Below the pieces are notes generated by a model that was given only the letters and a program-made list of their open reading frames with translations, did no database searches and was not told the DNA's origin. A stretch of 64,000 bases of DNA from the NCBI RefSeq assembly GCF_038006045.1, contig NZ_JBBOUK010000001.1:1157001-1221000 (forward strand). Reading direction: 5' to 3'. Source of the stretch: Exiguobacterium sp. FSL W8-0210 (GTDB lineage: Bacteria; Bacillota; Bacilli; Exiguobacteriales; Exiguobacteriaceae). Shown one piece after another: positions 1-9,382 of the stretch; positions within the stretch are counted from its first letter, which is position 1; every line of letters begins with the position of its first letter. Position numbers and translations under genes: made by a program.

Positions 1-291
1 AATGGCGCCGATGAAAGCTCCGACAAGTTGTCCGGCAATATAGACAGGAACGTCTGCCCACGGTAAATCAGAGTTTAAAGCAAGTGCAATTGTTAAAGCA
101 GGGTTCAAGTGCGCTCCACTCTCAGCAGCGACGAATGCTCCTGTCATGACGGCAAGACCCCAAGCGAACGTGATGACAATCCATCCGCTGTTTTCGGACT
201 TCGTCTTTCTCAAGACGACACCGGCGACGACACCATCCCCGAGCAGAATGAGGATCATCGTACCGATCATTTCTAGTACAAAGTTATTCAT
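1..291 (-). CDS. glpF: Glycerol uptake facilitator (MIP/aquaporin family), N-terminal part
   Basis: The first 97 codons run off the left edge of the window. The protein begins MNNFVLEMIGTMILILLGDG, a typical first membrane helix of the MIP family. It then shows a second helix and the first half-helix motif HLNPALT with the conserved NPA box at about residues 67-69. The family forms tetrameric inner-membrane channels that let glycerol enter by facilitated diffusion. The start at 291 is set by a GGGAGGGG ribosome site five to six bases upstream. A cre-like site overlaps the -35 region, which fits catabolite repression of glycerol uptake. The absence of the second NPA box and pore residues prevents distinguishing glycerol from water specificity; glpF is the likeliest call. 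Confidence 0.9.
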   Translation of the reverse strand, partial: MNNFVLEMIGTMILILLGDGVVAGVVLRKTKSENSGWIVITFAWGLAVMTGAFVAAESGAHLNPALTIALALNSDLPWADVPVYIAGQLVGAFIGAI

Positions 292-339
292 GCAAAACCC
301 CTCCCTTTGGATTAAAGCAAATAATGGTCTTTCTACTTT

Positions 340-368
340 AAATTACTCCGATTTGATAACGTTTTCAA
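340..368 (-). promoter_or_regulatory. Predicted SigA promoter of glpF
   Basis: On the minus strand TTGAAA (368-363) and TAATTT (345-340) are separated by 17 bases. They lie about 50 bases upstream of the glpF start. Confidence 0.55.
354..367 (-). promoter_or_regulatory. cre site (CcpA operator) upstream of glpF
   Basis: The minus strand reads TGAAAACGTTATCA, a full match to the Bacillus cre consensus TGWAANCGNTNWCA. It overlaps the predicted -35 box, a position at which CcpA would block transcription. Confidence 0.75.
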
Positions 369-440
369 TACATATAATTGAAATATAGGAATGGAAATTT
401 TTTATTTTAATGTTTAAAGATACGAAAAATTGGATAGGAA

Positions 441-479
441 AACACCTCGTCTTGCCTGCAAGCAAGCAAAAGAGGTGTT
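441..479 (-). terminator. Intrinsic terminator after the DUF2227 gene
   Basis: AACACCTC (441-448) pairs with GAGGTGTT (472-479), with an inner CTTGC/GCAAG stem. On the minus strand it is followed by TTTTCC. The hairpin starts at the stop codon of the 478-948 gene. Confidence 0.7.
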
Positions 480-948
480 AACGACGACGCTTTTTTCTTT
501 TTTTAGGTCGAAACCAACTACTGGAATAATCTAGTAGGATATGAATTGTACTCGCCACCATGATACCAATGACAAAAGCGGGTAGGGAAGCAAACCAGGA
601 ATCGATGGTCTCTGACGCGATGACTTGAAAATACAAGCTGAGAAATAATAAGGGAATCACAAGTGCAGCACTATAAAGGAGTCGAATGACATCCCCAATG
701 ATCAATCCGTGTGACCAGATCGAGCGGTGGGGCATGATCTTCACATAAGGCATCCACAGGACTCGAAATGGTCCAAAGCGATAATACGGTTCTGACTTTA
801 AATCGAGGTCAGGTGACAACCAAAGCGTACCGACAGCGATACCGATGGCAGTCGGTAACCAATCGGTTTGTTGCGTTGCGACCGAATACGCAACGTAACC
901 CGTCAGTGCGACGGTATTGACGGTATCATGTACATTTCCTGAAGGCAT
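478..948 (-). CDS. DUF2227 family putative metal-binding membrane protein
   Basis: A 156-residue protein with the features of the DUF2227 family: the N-terminus MPSGNVHD, the acidic motif SPDLDL at about 45-50, and PHRSIWSHGL at about 73-82. The His and Asp residues suggest a metal site like that of membrane-linked metal-dependent hydrolases, but no reaction is known. Two or three hydrophobic segments (about 20-45, 88-110 and 120-140) indicate a membrane protein, and the tail is a basic stretch (RPKKRKKRRR). The start agrees with the family N-terminus, yet there is no visible ribosome binding site. The ATG follows the U-run of the lexA terminator directly, so expression may depend on read-through from lexA or on an unseen promoter. 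Confidence 0.75.
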   Translation of the reverse strand: MPSGNVHDTVNTVALTGYVAYSVATQQTDWLPTAIGIAVGTLWLSPDLDLKSEPYYRFGPFRVLWMPYVKIMPHRSIWSHGLIIGDVIRLLYSAALVIPLLFLSLYFQVIASETIDSWFASLPAFVIGIMVASTIHILLDYSSSWFRPKKRKKRRR

Positions 949-949
949 G

Positions 950-973
950 AAAAAAGACCAGTCGTAACTGGTC
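950..973 (-). terminator. Intrinsic terminator of lexA
   Basis: GACCAGT (956-962) and ACTGGTC (967-973) form a perfect 7-bp stem with a CGTA loop, and six U residues follow on the minus strand. It fills the 31-base gap between lexA and the start codon at 948. Confidence 0.85.
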
Positions 974-979
974 CCTCCG

Positions 980-1594
980 TCAATGAATCGTCCGATACAC
1001 GCCGATTACCTTACCAAGAATGGAGACATTATCGAAATACATCGGATCCATCGAGTCATTTTCTGGTTGTAGACGTACCTGTTGATCTTCTAAGAAGAAC
1101 CGTTTCACCGTCGCTTCGCTATCTTCGGTCATAGCTACGACGATTTCTCCGTTTTCTGCTGTGTTTTGTTGGCGTACGATGACACGATCGCCGTCAAGAA
1201 TACCTGCGTTAATCATCGATTCACCATCGATCGTCAACATGAAGACCGTTTCGTTTCCTACATAATGTGCAGGAAGCGGGAATTGTTCTTCGATGTTTTC
1301 AATCGCTGTAATCGGAAGACCAGCTGTGACTTTCCCGATGACGGGAACATGAACGATGGCTTCCGTGATTTCTTCAGGCTTATCAAGCAATATCTCAATC
1401 GCACGTGGTTTCGTCGGGTCACGGCGAATCATTCCCCGTTTCTCGAGTCGATCCAAATGACCGTGTACCGTCGAGCTAGACGCGAGTCCGACTGCTTCTC
1501 CGATTTCACGAACTGATGGTGGATACCCCTTCAGTTTCACTTCAGAGACGATGTAGTCGAGAATCTCTTGTTGGCGCTTAGACATTTTCCGCAT
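980..1594 (-). CDS. lexA: LexA repressor, SOS regulator
   Basis: A 204-residue LexA, the usual length in Bacillales. The winged helix-turn-helix occupies residues 1-65 ([11 protein letters not shown] ... [13 protein letters not shown]). The S24-type self-cleaving domain follows. The cleavage site is Ala91-Gly92 (TAGLP), the nucleophile Ser126 lies in DGESM and the general base is Lys164 in TVKR. RecA-stimulated self-cleavage relieves repression of DNA-damage genes. The reading frame is open 41 codons further upstream, but the start at 1594 has an AGAGGTGG ribosome site about eight bases away and matches the family N-terminus. A LexA box over its own -35 region implies autoregulation, and yneA-yneB are divergent. 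Confidence 0.97.
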   Translation of the reverse strand: MRKMSKRQQEILDYIVSEVKLKGYPPSVREIGEAVGLASSSTVHGHLDRLEKRGMIRRDPTKPRAIEILLDKPEEITEAIVHVPVIGKVTAGLPITAIENIEEQFPLPAHYVGNETVFMLTIDGESMINAGILDGDRVIVRQQNTAENGEIVVAMTEDSEATVKRFFLEDQQVRLQPENDSMDPMYFDNVSILGKVIGVYRTIH

Positions 1595-1655
1595 ACGAAT
1601 TGCCACCTCTTTCTGGATTGAAGTTTGAAATGTAAGAATATATGTTTCTAGATTC

Positions 1656-1684
1656 ACTATAACATAGAACAAATGAGCGTACAA
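1656..1684 (-). promoter_or_regulatory. Predicted lexA promoter
   Basis: On the minus strand TTGTAC (1684-1679) and TATAGT (1661-1656) are spaced by 17 bases. The LexA box at 1682-1695 overlaps the -35 element. Confidence 0.65.
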
Positions 1685-1695
1685 ACAATTGTTCG
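1682..1695. promoter_or_regulatory. LexA box 1 (lexA promoter)
   Basis: CAAACAATTGTTCG differs by one base from the Bacillus LexA/DinR operator CGAAC-N4-GTTCG. It overlaps the lexA -35 box. Confidence 0.8.
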
Positions 1696-1705
1696 ATATT
1701 TTGTG

Positions 1706-1735
1706 TTGACCGAACACGGGTTCTGTGTTTATTAT
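1706..1735 (+). promoter_or_regulatory. Predicted yneA-yneB promoter
   Basis: TTGACC (1706-1711) and TATTAT (1730-1735) with an 18-base spacer. LexA box 2 lies in the spacer and box 3 just after the expected start point, so LexA would block the promoter. Confidence 0.7.
1711..1724. promoter_or_regulatory. LexA box 2 (yneA promoter spacer)
   Basis: CGAACACGGGTTCT fits CGAAC-N4-GTTCG with one mismatch in the right half. It lies between the -35 and -10 boxes of the yneA promoter. Confidence 0.75.
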
Positions 1736-1743
1736 GAGTTATG

Positions 1744-1757
1744 CGAACAATTGTTCC
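1744..1757. promoter_or_regulatory. LexA box 3 (downstream of yneA -10)
   Basis: CGAACAATTGTTCC fits the LexA operator with one end mismatch and shares the AATT core of box 1. Confidence 0.75.
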
Positions 1758-1805
1758 GAGAACATTTATTCTGACTCATTCATTTCATATTTGGAGGGAT
1801 TCATG

Positions 1806-2093
1806 ATGATTCATACGATTCGTACTCATGCTTTTTCAATTCTCTTCTATGCATTAAGTATTGCTTTCGTGATCTTTTTACTCACACCACGCCCGGATGA
1901 AAAAGTGGCGCAACTAATGACAGCTTCCGTTACGGTCGATGAGAACGCTACAGTCGAACAAATTGCTGAAGTCTACAATGACGGTTCGATGTCAGATGAG
2001 GAATACGTCAACTGGTTGATTAAAAATAATGATGTCGAGACAAAACATGTCATCTCAAAAAGCAAAATCGTTGTACCAATCGCACAACAATGA
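1806..2093 (+). CDS. yneA: SOS-induced cell division inhibitor YneA (LysM)
   Basis: A 95-residue protein with one N-terminal membrane segment (about residues 8-27) and an extracytoplasmic LysM-like domain of the form VTVDENATVEQIAEVY ... WLIKNNDV ... ISKSKIVVP. The length, topology and position, divergent from lexA and before the resolvase gene, match B. subtilis YneA. That protein delays septum formation during DNA damage. GGAGG at 1793-1797 is eight bases before the ATG at 1806; an adjacent ATG at 1803 is also possible. The frame is open to a GTG at 1725, but that would overlap the promoter and LexA box 3. Sequence similarity within the family is low, so the call rests on topology and context. 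Confidence 0.85.
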   Translation: MIHTIRTHAFSILFYALSIAFVIFLLTPRPDEKVAQLMTASVTVDENATVEQIAEVYNDGSMSDEEYVNWLIKNNDVETKHVISKSKIVVPIAQQ

Positions 2094-2132
2094 CAAAATG
2101 GAAAAGTTGTGAAAGAACGAACAGGGATGTGA

Positions 2133-2792
<660 letters not shown>

Positions 2793-2795
2793 GAA

Positions 2796-2837
2796 GCAAG
2801 TAACCCGTCGACTGACGCGGTTAACTTGCTTTTTTTT
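2796..2837 (+). terminator. Intrinsic terminator of the yneA-yneB unit
   Basis: GCAAGTAACC pairs with GGTTAACTTGC (one bulge), followed by eight T residues at 2830-2837. Confidence 0.85.
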
Positions 2838-2905
2838 ATAAGCTCTTTTACAGTAAGAATACAATTGAACAACTCAAGTTTGAGTCATAAAGAAAGAGGG
2901 ATTCC

Positions 2906-3142
2906 ATGTTATCACAAGAACAATTAGATCGAATCAATGCATTAGCGAATAAATCAAAAGTCGAGCCGTTATCAGAAGCGGAAACGGCAGAGCAAAAAGA
3001 ATTACGTGCAGCGTATCTCGCAGCATTCCGTGGATCGTTCAAAAACCAACTCATGGGCATGAAAATCGTCGATGAAGAAGGAACGGACGTAACACCAGAG
3101 AAATTGAAACAAGCACAAGAAGAAGAACGGAATAAACAATAA
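2906..3142 (+). CDS. ynzC: YnzC family small protein (UPF0291/DUF896)
   Basis: A 78-residue, charged, helical protein beginning MLSQEQLDRINALANKSK, with the family core TEAE-like segment SEAETAEQKELRAAYLAAFR and a C-terminal acidic helix. The family forms small helical-hairpin proteins in Firmicutes. In B. subtilis ynzC sits in the lexA-yneA-yneB-ynzC cluster and is SOS-linked. Here a strong terminator and 110 bases separate it from yneB, and no LexA box was seen in front of it, so it may not be damage-inducible in this organism. The ribosome site is AAAGAGGG. The molecular role is unknown. Confidence 0.9.
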   Translation: MLSQEQLDRINALANKSKVEPLSEAETAEQKELRAAYLAAFRGSFKNQLMGMKIVDEEGTDVTPEKLKQAQEEERNKQ

Positions 3143-3165
3143 TCGTTTGTTCCTTCTATAGAAGA

Positions 3166-3197
3166 AAGAGGTTTCGCGTTAAGCGGACCTCTTTTTT
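3166..3197 (+). terminator. Intrinsic terminator of ynzC
   Basis: AGAGGT (3167-3172) pairs with ACCTCT (3187-3192), with an inner CGC/GCG pairing, followed by a T run. Confidence 0.8.
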
Positions 3198-3341
3198 GTT
3201 TAGCGCTGTTAGATGAGGAAACATTGCACGATAGCAATACATCTTAATAACGATCTTTCATCAATTCATGCATCCTGTATGAGTCGATAGAACGGCTATA
3301 GATAGCGCATTCATTTTAATGTGACATACTATTTAGAAAAG

Positions 3342-3370
3342 TTGTATCACATTTAAGAGTGTGCTAAAAT
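3342..3370 (+). promoter_or_regulatory. Predicted tkt promoter
   Basis: TTGTAT (3342-3347) and TAAAAT (3365-3370) are separated by 17 bases, 38 bases upstream of the TTG start. Confidence 0.65.
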
Positions 3371-3407
3371 GAGTAGGAATTTGTGAAAAAGAGAGAGGAT
3401 GATTGTT

Positions 3408-5387
3408 TTGACGAACATGACGACAGTAGAACAATTAGCAATTAATACGATTCGTACCTTATCGATTGATGCCGTACAAAAGGCGAATTCGGGTCACCCA
3501 GGTATGCCAATGGGAGCAGCGCCGATGGCATTCTCGCTTTGGGCGGATCATATGAACCACAACCCTAAAAATCCAGAATGGTTCAACCGCGACCGTTTTG
3601 TACTTTCAGCCGGACACGGTTCGATGCTTCTCTACTCACTCCTCCACCTATCGGGATATGATCTATCAATGGATGATCTTAAATCATTCCGTCAATGGGG
3701 ATCAAAAACACCAGGTCACCCGGAATACCGTCACACGGCTGGTGTAGATGCGACAACAGGTCCACTTGGTCAAGGGATTGCAATGGCAGTTGGTATGGCG
3801 ATGGCAGAACGTCATCTTGAAGCAAAATACAACCGTGACGATCTCAACGTCGTCGATCACTTCACATACGGAATTTGTGGAGATGGAGACTTAATGGAAG
3901 GTGTCTCAGCTGAGGCGGCTTCACTCGCAGGTCACCTTGGTCTCGGGAAATTGGTCGTATTGTACGATTCAAACGATATCTCACTTGACGGCGATCTCGA
4001 TAAATCATTCTCTGAAAACGTCCAGAAGCGCTTCGAAGCGTACAACTGGCAAGTCATTCGCGTAGAAGACGGAACGGATATCGATTCGATTTCGAAAGCG
4101 ATCGCGGCGGCACAAGCAGAGACGACAAAACCAACGTTGATCGAAGTCAAGACAGTCATCGGCTTCGGTTCACCGAACAAGTCAGGGAAATCGGCTTCTC
4201 ACGGTGCACCACTCGGTGAAGCGGAAATCAAATTAACGAAAGCAAGCTACGTTTGGGATCACGAAGAGTTCTACGTGCCTGAAGAAGTTAAGTCATTGTT
4301 TGACGAGCGGATCGTCCAACGTGGTGCTTCTGCAGAAGACGCATGGAACGAGACGATGAAACAATACGAAGCAGCGCATCCAGAATTGCATGCTGAACTC
4401 GTTCGCGCAATCGCAAACGAATTGCCAAGCAACTGGGAAGCAGATCTTCCGACATACGACTTGTCATCGAAAAAAGCGACACGCCAAACGAGTGGTGAAG
4501 TCTTGAATGGTCTCGCGAAGAACGTTCCGACATTGTTTGGTGGTTCAGCTGACCTTGCAGGATCGAACAACACGATGCTCAAAGGCGAAGCAGACTTCGA
4601 TATCGACCCAAGCGGTCGTAACATCTGGTTCGGAGTACGTGAATTCGCAATGGCTGCGGCTGTCAACGGTATGGCGCTTCACGGTGGCGTCATTCCTTAC
4701 GGCGCGACATTCTTCGTCTTCTCGGATTACCTCCGTCCAGCAGTTCGTCTTGCAGCATTAATGGGGCTTCCATCTATCTTCGTCTTGACGCATGACTCAA
4801 TCGCTGTTGGTGAAGATGGTCCAACACACGAGCCAGTCGAACACTTGATGAGTTTCCGTGCAATGCCTAACGTTACAGTTTACCGCCCAGCAGACGGAAA
4901 AGAGACGATTGCTGCATGGAAAACAGCGGTTCAAGCAAAAGACAAACCGACACTTCTCGTCTTGACACGTCAAGGTCTTCCAGAGCTTGAAGGCACGACG
5001 ACAGAAGGCGCTGAAAAAGGCGGTTATGTCATCGCTGGTGACGTCACGAAAGCAGACACGCTCTTGCTCGGTACAGGTTCAGAAGTTCATCTTCTTGTCG
5101 AAGCACAAAAAGAACTTGGTGAATCAGCAGCTGTCGTTTCGCTTCCATCATGGGAAGTATTCGAAGCACAGTCAGCAGAGTACAAAGAATCAGTTCTTCC
5201 GAAACACATCACGAAACGTGTCGCGATCGAAGCAGGCGCTTCGCTCGGTTGGTACAAATATGTAGGAACAGAAGGACAAGTCATCGGAATCGATCGTTTC
5301 GGCGCATCTGCTCCTGGAGACTTCCTCTTGAAAGAATACGGCATGTCTGTTGAGAACGTTTTAGCGACAGTCAAGCAACTCGGATAA
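3408..5387 (+). CDS. tkt: Transketolase
   Basis: A 659-residue, full-length transketolase. The N-terminus [26 protein letters not shown] and [16 protein letters not shown] are family hallmarks. The thiamine diphosphate motif is [20 protein letters not shown] (about 155-174). The pyrimidine-binding domain carries [21 protein letters not shown] with the catalytic Glu, and [20 protein letters not shown] follows. The enzyme moves two-carbon units between sugar phosphates in the non-oxidative pentose phosphate pathway; rpiA is also in this window. A TTG start at 3408 is chosen because GAGAGAGG lies nine bases upstream. The ATG at 3399 directly abuts that ribosome site and the ATG at 3417 is too far. 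It has its own promoter and terminator. Confidence 0.97.
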   Translation: MTNMTTVEQLAINTIRTLSIDAVQKANSGHPGMPMGAAPMAFSLWADHMNHNPKNPEWFNRDRFVLSAGHGSMLLYSLLHLSGYDLSMDDLKSFRQWGSKTPGHPEYRHTAGVDATTGPLGQGIAMAVGMAMAERHLEAKYNRDDLNVVDHFTYGICGDGDLMEGVSAEAASLAGHLGLGKLVVLYDSNDISLDGDLDKSFSENVQKRFEAYNWQVIRVEDGTDIDSISKAIAAAQAETTKPTLIEVKTVIGFGSPNKSGKSASHGAPLGEAEIKLTKASYVWDHEEFYVPEEVKSLFDERIVQRGASAEDAWNETMKQYEAAHPELHAELVRAIANELPSNWEADLPTYDLSSKKATRQTSGEVLNGLAKNVPTLFGGSADLAGSNNTMLKGEADFDIDPSGRNIWFGVREFAMAAAVNGMALHGGVIPYGATFFVFSDYLRPAVRLAALMGLPSIFVLTHDSIAVGEDGPTHEPVEHLMSFRAMPNVTVYRPADGKETIAAWKTAVQAKDKPTLLVLTRQGLPELEGTTTEGAEKGGYVIAGDVTKADTLLLGTGSEVHLLVEAQKELGESAAVVSLPSWEVFEAQSAEYKESVLPKHITKRVAIEAGASLGWYKYVGTEGQVIGIDRFGASAPGDFLLKEYGMSVENVLATVKQLG

Positions 5388-5398
5388 TCACTTCCGGA

Positions 5399-5432
5399 AA
5401 ACGGGTCCGATCTTACGTCGGGCTCGTTTTTC
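5399..5432 (+). terminator. Intrinsic terminator of tkt
   Basis: AACGGGTCCGA pairs with TCGGGCTCGTT (two G-U pairs), followed by TTTTTC. Confidence 0.8.
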
Positions 5433-5509
5433 ATCTATTATCATCTATGCAAACAATTGGAATTATAGTATAGTAAAAAGCGACGTTTTAAGTTAGAGGA
5501 GGAAGCAAC

Positions 5510-5740
5510 TTGGCTACATGGATTTGGATTTTAATTGCCCTTCTTTGCTTGGTAGCAGGTGTCGCCCTTGGTTTCTATATCGCTCGTCGATACATGATGA
5601 ACTACTTGGAGCAAAACCCACCAATCAACGAAGATATGATTAAGACATTGATGATGCAAATGGGTCAAAAGCCATCACAAAAGAAAGTCAACCAAGTGAT
5701 GCGTTCAATGAGTGGTTCAATGAAATCACCTAAAAAATAA
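5510..5740 (+). CDS. yneF: YneF family small membrane protein (UPF0154)
   Basis: A 76-residue protein with one N-terminal membrane helix (about 3-24, [20 protein letters not shown]). It is followed by the family signature [43 protein letters not shown]. The start is TTG at 5510, seven bases after AGAGGAGG. As in B. subtilis it follows tkt; the sporulation gene sirA (yneE), which lies between them there, is absent. The function is unknown. The very high conservation of the NPP and MGQKPSQ segments is typical of the family. Confidence 0.93.
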   Translation: MATWIWILIALLCLVAGVALGFYIARRYMMNYLEQNPPINEDMIKTLMMQMGQKPSQKKVNQVMRSMSGSMKSPKK

Positions 5741-5751
5741 GCTGTACGAGA

Positions 5752-5775
5752 GGGGACCAAATGGTCTCCTTTTTG
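5752..5775 (+). terminator. Intrinsic terminator of yneF
   Basis: GGGGACC and GGTCTCC form a 7-bp stem with an AAAT loop, followed by TTTTTG. Confidence 0.8.
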
Positions 5776-5860
5776 TTTGCTATTTTTTAGAAAGAGAACT
5801 AATCTAAAATGTGAGACTATTTCAAATAATCATAGGATTTAAAAAAGGGGGGAGACTTGA

Positions 5861-7612
5861 ATGGGAGTCTTCAGGAAACTCGGTTGGTTTTTCCGACGAG
5901 AATGGAAAGCATATAGTCTTGGGGTCGTCTGCTTGATATTTGTAGCAGCGTTAGAACTCATTCCACCGAAGATCATCGGGACGACAGTCAATGGTCTAAG
6001 TGAGGGGAGCTTGACGAAGAATGATTTGATTCGTCTCGCAGGTACATTGTTGCTCATCGGGGTCGCGACGTATTTCATTCGTTATTTTTGGCGTTTTCAT
6101 ATCTTTGGGGCATCGATTCGTCTCGGTCGATTGTTACGCAGTCAACTGTATGGTCATTTTTCAGATTTGGATCAATCGTTCTATAAGAAATATCGGAGCG
6201 GGGATTTGATGGCGCATGCGACGAACGACGTACAGGCGGTATCGATGACAGCAGGTGCCGGTATTCTAACGCTCGTCGACTCGGTGACGATGGGGAGCTT
6301 CGTCATCATCACGATGGTCACGACGATTAGTTGGAAATTGACGCTCGTATCACTTCTACCGATGCCACTGATGGTCTATTTGACGTCACGCTACGGTAAG
6401 ATGTTACATTCCCGTTTTCATGACGCGCAAGAAGCGTTCTCTGATTTGAACGATAAGGTCGCGGAGAGCATCAGTGGTATCCGTGTCTTAAAAGCAACAG
6501 GGGAAGTCGAATCCGACGTGCAGACGTTTACCGATCTGTCTGATGACGTCGTTCAAAAGAATCGTCGTGTGGCGAAAATTGATGCACTGTTTGATCCGAC
6601 GATTTTTGGATTAGTCGGTCTATCGTATATCATCGCGGTCGGCTATGGCGCCTACTTGTTACGACAAGGCGAAATCCGGATTGGTGATATCGTTTCCTTC
6701 ACTACATATCTTGGTTTATTGACGTGGCCAATGCTCGCCTTCGGTTGGTTGTTCAACATCGTTGAACGGGGTCGTGCTTCCTATGACCGGATCGAACGGA
6801 TGCTTGCGATCGAACCAGAAATTAAAGATGCGAAGGAAGCAGCAACGAGTGTCTCATCATCAGAACTTCATGTCGGGATTAAACGATTCATCTATGACAC
6901 GCAACCGGTCCTTCAAGAGATCGATGTGACGTTGAAGCCCGGTAAATCGCTTGGAATCGTCGGGAAGACGGGTGCCGGGAAATCGACGTTCGTTCGCTTA
7001 TTGTCTCGCGAATACGACGTCAAACAAGGCGCCATCACGATTGGTGGACGAGACATCAAACAATTGACGCGTGATACCGTCCGTCGTCAAGTAGCGATCG
7101 TTCCACAGGATCATTTCTTATTCTCCGCGTCGATTGCTGATAATATTGCCTTTGCCAAACCGGAGGCATCAATGGAAGACATCATGGAAGCAGCGCGGAT
7201 CGCAGCGGTTCATGATGATATTCTTGGGTTTAAGGAAGGGTACGCGACGATGGTCGGGGAGCGTGGGGTGACGTTATCCGGCGGTCAAAAACAACGGATC
7301 TCGATTGCCCGGGCATTACTAGCAGACTGTCCGATTTTAGTGCTCGATGATGCCTTGTCTGCAGTCGATGCTAAAACCGAGGAAGCGATCATCCATCACT
7401 TCCGCACAGCGGATCACGATCAGGCACAAATCATCGTTGCCCATCGCCTGTCGGCTGTGTCGCATACCGATGAGATCATCGTCCTTGAAGACGGTCGGAT
7501 CATCGAACGAGGCACGCATGAGCAGTTACTCGCTCATGACGGTTGGTATAAAGAGACGTACGATCGCCAGCAACTAGAATCACTTGTCGAACAAGGAGGG
7601 CGTTCCGAATGA
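5861..7612 (+). CDS. yheI: Heterodimeric ABC exporter subunit with degenerate Walker B (BmrC/YheI-like)
   Basis: A 583-residue ABC half-transporter: six-helix membrane domain (about 15-310) followed by an ATPase domain. Walker A is GIVGKTGAGKST, the signature is LSGGQKQRISIARAL, and the H-loop reads IVAHRLSAV. Walker B ends LVLDDALSAVD, with Asp in place of the catalytic Glu. Such a substitution marks the degenerate-site partner of heterodimeric multidrug exporters such as BmrC-BmrD and LmrC-LmrD. The next gene has the complementary defect and overlaps this one by four bases, so the two should form one transporter. The start follows a GGGGGGAG site. The substrates are not predictable; drugs or lipids are likely. 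Confidence 0.9.
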   Translation: MGVFRKLGWFFRREWKAYSLGVVCLIFVAALELIPPKIIGTTVNGLSEGSLTKNDLIRLAGTLLLIGVATYFIRYFWRFHIFGASIRLGRLLRSQLYGHFSDLDQSFYKKYRSGDLMAHATNDVQAVSMTAGAGILTLVDSVTMGSFVIITMVTTISWKLTLVSLLPMPLMVYLTSRYGKMLHSRFHDAQEAFSDLNDKVAESISGIRVLKATGEVESDVQTFTDLSDDVVQKNRRVAKIDALFDPTIFGLVGLSYIIAVGYGAYLLRQGEIRIGDIVSFTTYLGLLTWPMLAFGWLFNIVERGRASYDRIERMLAIEPEIKDAKEAATSVSSSELHVGIKRFIYDTQPVLQEIDVTLKPGKSLGIVGKTGAGKSTFVRLLSREYDVKQGAITIGGRDIKQLTRDTVRRQVAIVPQDHFLFSASIADNIAFAKPEASMEDIMEAARIAAVHDDILGFKEGYATMVGERGVTLSGGQKQRISIARALLADCPILVLDDALSAVDAKTEEAIIHHFRTADHDQAQIIVAHRLSAVSHTDEIIVLEDGRIIERGTHEQLLAHDGWYKETYDRQQLESLVEQGGRSE

Positions 7613-9372
7613 ATCATGATATCAATGAAAAAGCCGTCCTGAAACGATTGCTTGATTTCGTCAAACCGTTCAAAAAGCAGGTCAGCATCGCCTTCATCCT
7701 GCTGTTCATTACGACAGCGGCAAAACTCGGGGGACCGTATCTCGTCAAGATTTTCATTGATGAATACGTCGCACCGGGGACGTATCCGGTGCAGGAAGTC
7801 GCACTTTTGTTTACAGCGTACTTGTTACTGCATACGACAGGGATCATCGTTGATTACTTGCAGGCGTTCGAATTCCAAAAGATTGCCTTGCAAGTCATTC
7901 AACGCTTACGCATTGATGTGTTCCGGCACGTCATGCACTTACGGCTTGCCTATTTTGACCGGACGCCTGCTGGAGTGCTCGTATCCCGGATCACGAACGA
8001 TACGGAAGCGATCAAGGAGCTCTACATCGGTGTCCTGTCGACATTCGTGCAAAGCGGCGTTCAGTTGATTGGAACATATATCTTCCTTTATCTACTAGAG
8101 CCGCGACTCGCGACGATTGCATTACTGTTGTTACCATTGTTTTATTTCATCATTTGGATTTACCGAAAGTATTCGACGAAGTATTACGCGGAAGTCCGCG
8201 ATTTACTATCGAAAATCAATGCCCAACTGAACGAATCCATCAACGGTATGGCGATCATTCAACAATTCCGCCAAGAAAAACGCTTGATGGCAGAGTTCGA
8301 GGAGACGAACGTCGCCCACCAGAATGGCCGTTATAAGAACTTGAAGCTCGATAGTTGGTTACTGCGACCAATCATTGAACTGTTACTCGCCATTTCAATT
8401 GCGACACTCGTAACGTATTTCGGTGTCCTATCGTTCTCACAAACGGTCCAAGTCGGTGTCGTCTATGCCTTCATCAGCTACATGGAGCGGATCTTCCAAC
8501 CGGTTCAGCAAATCATGCAACGGTTGTCCGAGTTCCAGCAAGCTGTCGTCTCAGCAGACCGTGTATTCAAGGTCCTCGATACGGATGAGCCAGAACCAAC
8601 GAAACAACTCGAAGGGGATGCACGAGTGTCGGAAGGACATATCGTCTTTGAAGACGTGCGCTTTAGTTATGACGGAGAGAAGGATGTCTTGAAAGGGATT
8701 TCGTTCGAGGCGAAAAAAGGACAGACGATTGCGCTCGTTGGTCATACGGGAAGCGGGAAAAGTTCAATCATCAATATCTTGATGCGTTTTTACGCGTACC
8801 AATCGGGTCGGATCTTGATCGATGGTCAACCGCTTGAGCAGTTATCAGAAGAAGAACTACGACAGCATGTCGGACTCGTGTTGCAGGATTCATTCTTGTT
8901 CACGGGAACGGTCGCGGATAACATTCGATTATTCGATAGTTCGATTTCCTTTGATCGTGTCGAAGCAGCTGCTAAATTTGTACAAGCGGACGGATTCATC
9001 AATCAACTCGACCAGCAATATGACAGTCCCGTTGCGGAACGGGGGGCGACGTTCTCAGCTGGGGAACGTCAGTTGATCTCCTTCGCACGCACGATGGCGC
9101 GGGATCCGAAAATCCTGATTCTTGATGAAGCAACCAGTTCGATTGATACGGAGGCAGAGGAGAAAGTACAAGTCGCACTTGAACGGATGCGTCAAGGGCG
9201 GACGACGATTGCTATTGCCCATCGTCTATCGACGATTCAAGATGCAGATTTGATTCTTGTATTGCATCAAGGGGAAGTGATCGAGCAAGGAAATCACCAA
9301 GAATTGATCGCACAAGATGGTCTGTATAAGAAGATGTATCAACTGCAATCCGGTCATGTCACGGTCTCTTAA
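7609..9372 (+). CDS. yheH: Heterodimeric ABC exporter subunit with canonical Walker B (BmrD/YheH-like)
   Basis: A 587-residue ABC half-transporter whose start codon overlaps the stop of the preceding subunit (ATGA), implying translational coupling. After a six-helix membrane domain come Walker A ALVGHTGSGKSS, the non-standard signature FSAGERQLISFARTMA, and a normal Walker B ILILDEATSSID with the catalytic Glu. The H-loop is IAIAHRLSTI. Combined with the partner's LDDA and intact LSGGQ, one nucleotide site of the dimer should be fully active and the other impaired, as known for BmrCD. It is shorter than B. subtilis YheH (673 residues), lacking most of the extra extracytoplasmic insert. No leader peptide or attenuator was seen in front of the pair. 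Confidence 0.9.
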   Translation: MNHDINEKAVLKRLLDFVKPFKKQVSIAFILLFITTAAKLGGPYLVKIFIDEYVAPGTYPVQEVALLFTAYLLLHTTGIIVDYLQAFEFQKIALQVIQRLRIDVFRHVMHLRLAYFDRTPAGVLVSRITNDTEAIKELYIGVLSTFVQSGVQLIGTYIFLYLLEPRLATIALLLLPLFYFIIWIYRKYSTKYYAEVRDLLSKINAQLNESINGMAIIQQFRQEKRLMAEFEETNVAHQNGRYKNLKLDSWLLRPIIELLLAISIATLVTYFGVLSFSQTVQVGVVYAFISYMERIFQPVQQIMQRLSEFQQAVVSADRVFKVLDTDEPEPTKQLEGDARVSEGHIVFEDVRFSYDGEKDVLKGISFEAKKGQTIALVGHTGSGKSSIINILMRFYAYQSGRILIDGQPLEQLSEEELRQHVGLVLQDSFLFTGTVADNIRLFDSSISFDRVEAAAKFVQADGFINQLDQQYDSPVAERGATFSAGERQLISFARTMARDPKILILDEATSSIDTEAEEKVQVALERMRQGRTTIAIAHRLSTIQDADLILVLHQGEVIEQGNHQELIAQDGLYKKMYQLQSGHVTVS

Positions 9373-9382
9373 ATAAAGACAT

